In this document: positions 60,813 through 64,000 of the stretch, piece after piece
How the letters are laid out: every line of letters begins with the position of its first letter
Numbering within the stretch: position 1 is the stretch's first letter
Assembly: GCF_005938085.1 (NCBI RefSeq)
Contig: NZ_SMZK01000001.1
Span: 1,178,001-1,242,000 of the forward strand
From: Haloterrigena sp. H1
GTDB taxonomy: Archaea; Halobacteriota; Halobacteria; Halobacteriales; Natrialbaceae
Length of the DNA: 64,000 nt
Direction: 5' to 3'
Made by a program: the position numbers and the translations under genes
Notes under the pieces: model-generated
What the model saw: the letters and a program-made list of their open reading frames with translations, nothing else
What the model was told of the DNA's origin: nothing
Database searches by the model: none

Positions 60813-61454
60813 CTACCGTTCCTGCCGTCCTTTCGTCTGTCGATAATCCGTCGCCATCAGGTCCGCGAAGGCCTCGAGCCACGCCTGCGTCTGCTCGTCG
60901 GTTCCTTCTCGAGGGGCGATCATGGGGACCAGTTCGAACCCACGGCCACGGATTCGAGTGGCGTGATCGTCAGCCAATGAGAGGTCTTCGGCCGGGGTCG
61001 TCGTGTACTCCGTTCCGAGTTCCGCGAGCGCGCGCTCGCCGATGGGAACGAGGATTTCGGGGTTGATCATCCGAATCTCGGCGTTGAGATAGGGTTCGCA
61101 AGTAGTGATTTCCTCGTCGGTCGGCTGCCGGTCGGAATCGCGACAGCGGGTGAGATGTGTCAGATAGACGTTCTCGAGGACGGGTTCGTCGGCCGGGGCG
61201 GTTACGTCACAGAGCCCGAGTCGCTCAAGGATCCGTCGCAGCCCGCCGTCACCGTCGCTGCCACCTGCGCCGGCAAACGGAACGCCGGTGTCGTCCGCCT
61301 GGGCCGTCGGTCGTTCGCCGACGAACAGGAAGTCCGCATCCACGTCGCCGTAGCCGTGGACGACCTGCGTGCGCGTCTCACAGAGTGCCGGACAGTTCTG
61401 ACACTCCTCGTCCATGCCGAAGGGGTTCGCTCGAGACTGTTGATTCGCGTCCAC
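60813..61454 (-). CDS. Uracil-DNA glycosylase superfamily protein (Fe-S type)
   Basis: 213 residues. Cys18, Cys21 and the later pair in LTRCRDSDRQPTDEEITTC fit the 4Fe-4S ligands of family 4/5 UDGs. The first active-site motif is present in altered form (VGERPTAQADDTGVPFAGAG). The final motif, normally His-Pro-Ser, reads VPMIAPREG and lacks His. It may have another substrate or act in binding only. Convergent with the small membrane protein gene. Confidence 0.78.
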   Translation of the reverse strand: MDANQQSRANPFGMDEECQNCPALCETRTQVVHGYGDVDADFLFVGERPTAQADDTGVPFAGAGGSDGDGGLRRILERLGLCDVTAPADEPVLENVYLTHLTRCRDSDRQPTDEEITTCEPYLNAEIRMINPEILVPIGERALAELGTEYTTTPAEDLSLADDHATRIRGRGFELVPMIAPREGTDEQTQAWLEAFADLMATDYRQTKGRQER

Positions 61455-61542
61455 ACTCGCCTCTTGGGTGGCAAGATCAAAAGCGACGCGCCCGGCGACG
61501 CCACAGCCGAGACCGACGGCCTCGGCCTGCCGGTGGCAGTTA

Positions 61543-62616
61543 TCAGTCGGACGAGGCGGCCTCGCTGCGTCGGTACTGGGAGATGCCCTGCCGGTGGACG
61601 ATGCCCGTATTGTTGGCGACGTTTTCGGTGATCGTCCGCAAGGCGTCGCTGGTTCCGTCCTCGTCTTTCAACACCGTCGGCTTCCCACCGTCGCCGCCCT
61701 CGCGGACGGCCGGATCGAGCGGGATCGACCCGAGGAAGGGCAGGTCGTGTTCGTCGGCGAACTCCTCGCCGCCGCCGGAGCCGAAGATGTCGTGTTCGCC
61801 GCCACAGTCGGGACAGGCGAACGTCGACATGTTCTCGGCGATGCCGAGCACGACGGTGTCGTGTTTGGCGAACATCTCGAGGCCCTTGCGGGCGTCATCG
61901 AGGGCGACCTCCTGTGGGGTCGTGACGATGACCGCGCCAGTGACGGGCATGGTCTGGAGCATCGTCAGCTGGGTGTCGCCGGTCCCCGGCGGGAGGTCGA
62001 CGACGAGGTAGTCGAGATGGCCCCACTCGACGTCTTCCGTAAGCTGGGTGATGACCTTGTGGACCATCGGGCCGCGCCAGATGACCGGATCGTCCTCGCC
62101 GGTGAGGAAAGCCATGCTCATCAGCTTCACGCCGTACTTCTCGGGCGGGACCAGCGTCTCGTCTTCGGTGGCCATCGGCGGCTCGTCGGCGTCGACCATC
62201 CGCGGGACATTCGGCCCGTAGACGTCGGCGTCGAAGAGGCCGACACGGGCCCCAAGTTGCGAGAGGCCGGCAGCGAGGTTGACCGCGACGGTCGATTTGC
62301 CGACGCCGCCTTTCCCGGAGGCGACGGCGATGACGTTCTTGACGTTCGGGAGCACCTGCTCGTCGCCCGAGAGGTCGTCGCGATCGGGAATGCTCGCGGT
62401 CAGATTCGGGTCGATCCCCTCAGCAGTCAGAACCTCGCGAATCTCCGCGGCGATGTTGCTCTCGGCCGGGGAGTAAGGCGCACCCAGCGCGAGATCGATG
62501 TCGACCTCGTCGCCGTCGACGGTGATGTCGTTGACGAGTCCGAGCGACACGATATCGTCGCCGAGTTCGGGATCGTCGACCGTCCGGAGACGGTCGCGTA
62601 CGGCGGCTTCGTCCAT
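61543..62616 (-). CDS. mrp: Mrp/NBP35-type Fe-S cluster carrier ATPase
   Basis: 357 residues. N-terminal MIP18/DUF59 domain (1-85; VDDPELGDDIVSLGLVNDIT), then a P-loop NTPase with deviant Walker A GKGGVGKST at 101-109, DADVYGPNVPRM, LVVDLPPGTGDTQLTM and the cluster-binding CxxC in STFACPDCGGEHDIF. It accepts and delivers Fe-S clusters. The C-terminal 40 residues are variable. Single gene. Confidence 0.94.
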   Translation of the reverse strand: MDEAAVRDRLRTVDDPELGDDIVSLGLVNDITVDGDEVDIDLALGAPYSPAESNIAAEIREVLTAEGIDPNLTASIPDRDDLSGDEQVLPNVKNVIAVASGKGGVGKSTVAVNLAAGLSQLGARVGLFDADVYGPNVPRMVDADEPPMATEDETLVPPEKYGVKLMSMAFLTGEDDPVIWRGPMVHKVITQLTEDVEWGHLDYLVVDLPPGTGDTQLTMLQTMPVTGAVIVTTPQEVALDDARKGLEMFAKHDTVVLGIAENMSTFACPDCGGEHDIFGSGGGEEFADEHDLPFLGSIPLDPAVREGGDGGKPTVLKDEDGTSDALRTITENVANNTGIVHRQGISQYRRSEAASSD

Positions 62617-62790
62617 GTTCGTAGGTACTGCCCGGCGTCGAAAAGGGTTGTGTTCGATTGAGGTGTCGTCGGGATGTCGATCGAGACGAGAAGGTTGTCC
62701 ACGGAAAACGTAGCCGCCTATCTCCGGCCGCTCACTGGCGTGTGACCGGCCGTTGCTGCCCTGCTACGACCAGTCGTGGACGATCCCGAG

Positions 62791-63111
62791 TCAGCCCTTG
62801 AAATCGAACCGCGGCCCGCCGTACGTCGGCGGGTCCGGCTCGAGTTCGACACCCTGCTCGTAGCGCACGAAATTCAGATAGAACGGCCGGCCACAGCCCT
62901 CGACGGGCTCGCCTTCGAGGTCAGTAACCGGACCGTCCTCGCCACAGTGGAACTCGATTCCATCGGCGTCCGCGAAGCCCTCGTCCGGACTCGCGTACTC
63001 CCATCCCGGCTGAGGGATCGTGGTCACGGATCGATCCGCGAGATCCGGCTGGCGCTCGACGCTCACCACGGCGTCGCAGTGTGGGCAGGTGTATCGGACG
63101 GTGACGGTCAT
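62791..63111 (-). CDS. Small zinc-ribbon-like protein
   Basis: 106 residues. VRYTCPHCDAVVSVERQPDL begins a CxxC knuckle; a single Cys in IEFHCGEDGPV and another in EGCGRPFYLNFVRYEQGVEL may complete metal binding. The end PPTYGGPRFDFKG is conserved-looking. ATG at 63111 (MTVTVRY) is preferred over the GTG/ATG three codons earlier. No known function. Confidence 0.65.
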   Translation of the reverse strand: MTVTVRYTCPHCDAVVSVERQPDLADRSVTTIPQPGWEYASPDEGFADADGIEFHCGEDGPVTDLEGEPVEGCGRPFYLNFVRYEQGVELEPDPPTYGGPRFDFKG

Positions 63112-63226
63112 CGACAGCACTAGGGACCTCGAGACTGTAAGCCTGCGGGCGGCGGTGATCGTCTGGCCGAGTGAGACGGCGTGTCCGTTCCAAACCGTTT
63201 ACCCTATCGCGGATCCAGAAACGGCA

Positions 63227-63550
63227 ATGACCGAGTTCGACCCCGAAAAGTTCGAGGAGAAATACGTCTACTACTTCGAGGAACTCGAGGCAGCGTACTC
63301 GAGTGCATACCAACAGCTCCACGGCCAGTACGACTCGACGGTGCTTCGCGCGATCGATCGGCAGATATTGAGCGAGAGCGAGCCGTTCTACGAGGGTGAC
63401 GGCGAGTTCCGCATCGAACTGCCGGAGAATCCACGCGAGCGGGTCGGTGCAGTTGCCGACCACGCGCAGTTCGAGCCCGTCCTCGAAACGTTCGTCGACC
63501 GAATCGAGGCCGAGTTGCGACAGCGATTCGACTTCGACGATACGGCATAA
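63227..63550 (+). CDS. Conserved haloarchaeal protein, DUF5783-like
   Basis: 107-residue acidic helical protein: DPEKFEEKYVYYFEELEAAY, SSAYQQLHGQYDSTVLRAID, YEGDGEFRIELPENPRERVG. This matches a haloarchaeal family I recall as DUF5783, without known role. The ATG at 63227 is the first that leaves the family start intact. The eIF2B-like gene follows 80 bases downstream on the same strand. Confidence 0.68.
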   Translation: MTEFDPEKFEEKYVYYFEELEAAYSSAYQQLHGQYDSTVLRAIDRQILSESEPFYEGDGEFRIELPENPRERVGAVADHAQFEPVLETFVDRIEAELRQRFDFDDTA

Positions 63551-63630
63551 CGTTCACGTCGAAAGTCACATGACGGCGACGGGTGACAACACCCGGAACA
63601 CCTTTGCCGTTGACGGGAAACCATCAGAGT

Positions 63631-64000
63631 ATGATCGACGAGACGGCCGAGGAAATCCAGGAGATGCAGACGCACAGCTCCTCGGTGGTTGCGGTTCGCG
63701 CGGCGCAGGCCCTCGAGGAACTGGTCGACCGAGAGTTCGCCACCGTCGAGGAATACACGCGGGCACTCGAGCGAAACGGCACCGTCCTGCGGCGGGCGAA
63801 CTCCTCGCATGCCTCCCTGCAAAACGCCATCCGAGAGATCGTCGGCGATGTGACTGACGCCGATCCCGACAGCGTTGCGGACGCAAAACGGCTCACGAGC
63901 GAGACGATCGACGAGGTTGTCGCACGAATCGAATCCGGCAAGCGCTTAGCGGCCGAAAACTCCGTCGATGTCCTCGAGGATGGCGCAACGCTGCTGACCC
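63631..64000 (+). CDS. eIF2B/ribose-1,5-bisphosphate isomerase family, partial
   Basis: The first 123 codons of a gene that runs off the window. MIDETAEEIQEMQTHSSSVV, AVRAAQALEELVDREFATVE, LRRANSSHASLQNAIREIVG and the later SVADAKRLTSETIDEVVARI match the N-terminal helical domain of archaeal eIF2B-alpha-like proteins, several of which are ribose-1,5-bisphosphate isomerases in nucleotide salvage. Which subtype cannot be told without the C-terminal part. Confidence 0.8.
   Translation, partial: MIDETAEEIQEMQTHSSSVVAVRAAQALEELVDREFATVEEYTRALERNGTVLRRANSSHASLQNAIREIVGDVTDADPDSVADAKRLTSETIDEVVARIESGKRLAAENSVDVLEDGATLLT

Overview
The window is high-GC chromosomal DNA of a haloarchaeon (class Halobacteria). 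The predicted proteins are rich in Asp and Glu. Hallmark genes include the proteasome alpha subunit, SBDS, RNase P proteins Rpp30 and Pop5, a HalOD1-domain protein, Tat-exported lipoproteins, a three-subunit propionyl-CoA carboxylase and a Ser tRNA with no encoded CCA. TATA boxes lie about 25-35 bases before start codons, so many mRNAs look leaderless. A Natrinema/Haloterrigena-like genus is a guess from gene content only. There is no phage, CRISPR array or intact transposase; the only mobile DNA seen is one small MITE-like element.

Layout. 0.3-8.4 kb: tight operon of two PrkA-type kinases, a DUF444/YeaH protein and SpoVR. 8.4-12.2 kb: HEAT-repeat protein, YjbQ, an SDR and a sodium symporter. 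12.4-17.6 kb: pccB-pccX, a stomatin, then pccA. 17.7-19.7 kb: a small rSAM-partner protein, an AhbC/AhbD/NirJ-like radical SAM enzyme and a MoaD-like protein ending in Cys-Cys. 20.1-25.7 kb: HalOD1 protein, a structured intergenic segment, RNase H-like protein, thiolase/DUF35 pair, HflX and FUN14. 25.7-29.3 kb: SBDS and the rnp3-methyltransferase-rnp2-psmA operon. 29.5-32.9 kb: TbsP-like regulator and a CHAT (caspase-like) protein. 33-36.7 kb: glyA, folD and two conserved haloarchaeal genes. 36.7-37.8 kb: mostly non-coding, with two candidate structured RNAs and a 48-residue ORF. 37.8-43.4 kb: PadR, MgtC/DUF4010, aminotransferase, CPBP protease, purD. 43.5-47.3 kb: Tat-secreted protein, two membrane genes (one broken by an in-frame TGA), thyA-folA. 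47.4-49.1 kb: duplicated secreted protein pair. 49.4-57.7 kb: acnA, YyaL-type protein, thioredoxin, HemAT, cysK. 58-64 kb: lipoprotein, small conserved genes, tRNA-Ser, UDG family, Mrp ATPase and the start of an eIF2B-like gene.

Functional links. glyA, folD, purD, thyA and folA all act in folate one-carbon or purine/thymidylate metabolism. The pcc genes carboxylate propionyl-CoA. The rnp/psmA/SBDS block joins tRNA maturation, ribosome assembly and protein turnover.

The least explained material is non-coding: a four-copy palindromic intergenic repeat, a two-copy 99-nt element with compensatory base changes, two other strongly structured segments, and an 82-bp promoter block duplicated with its gene.
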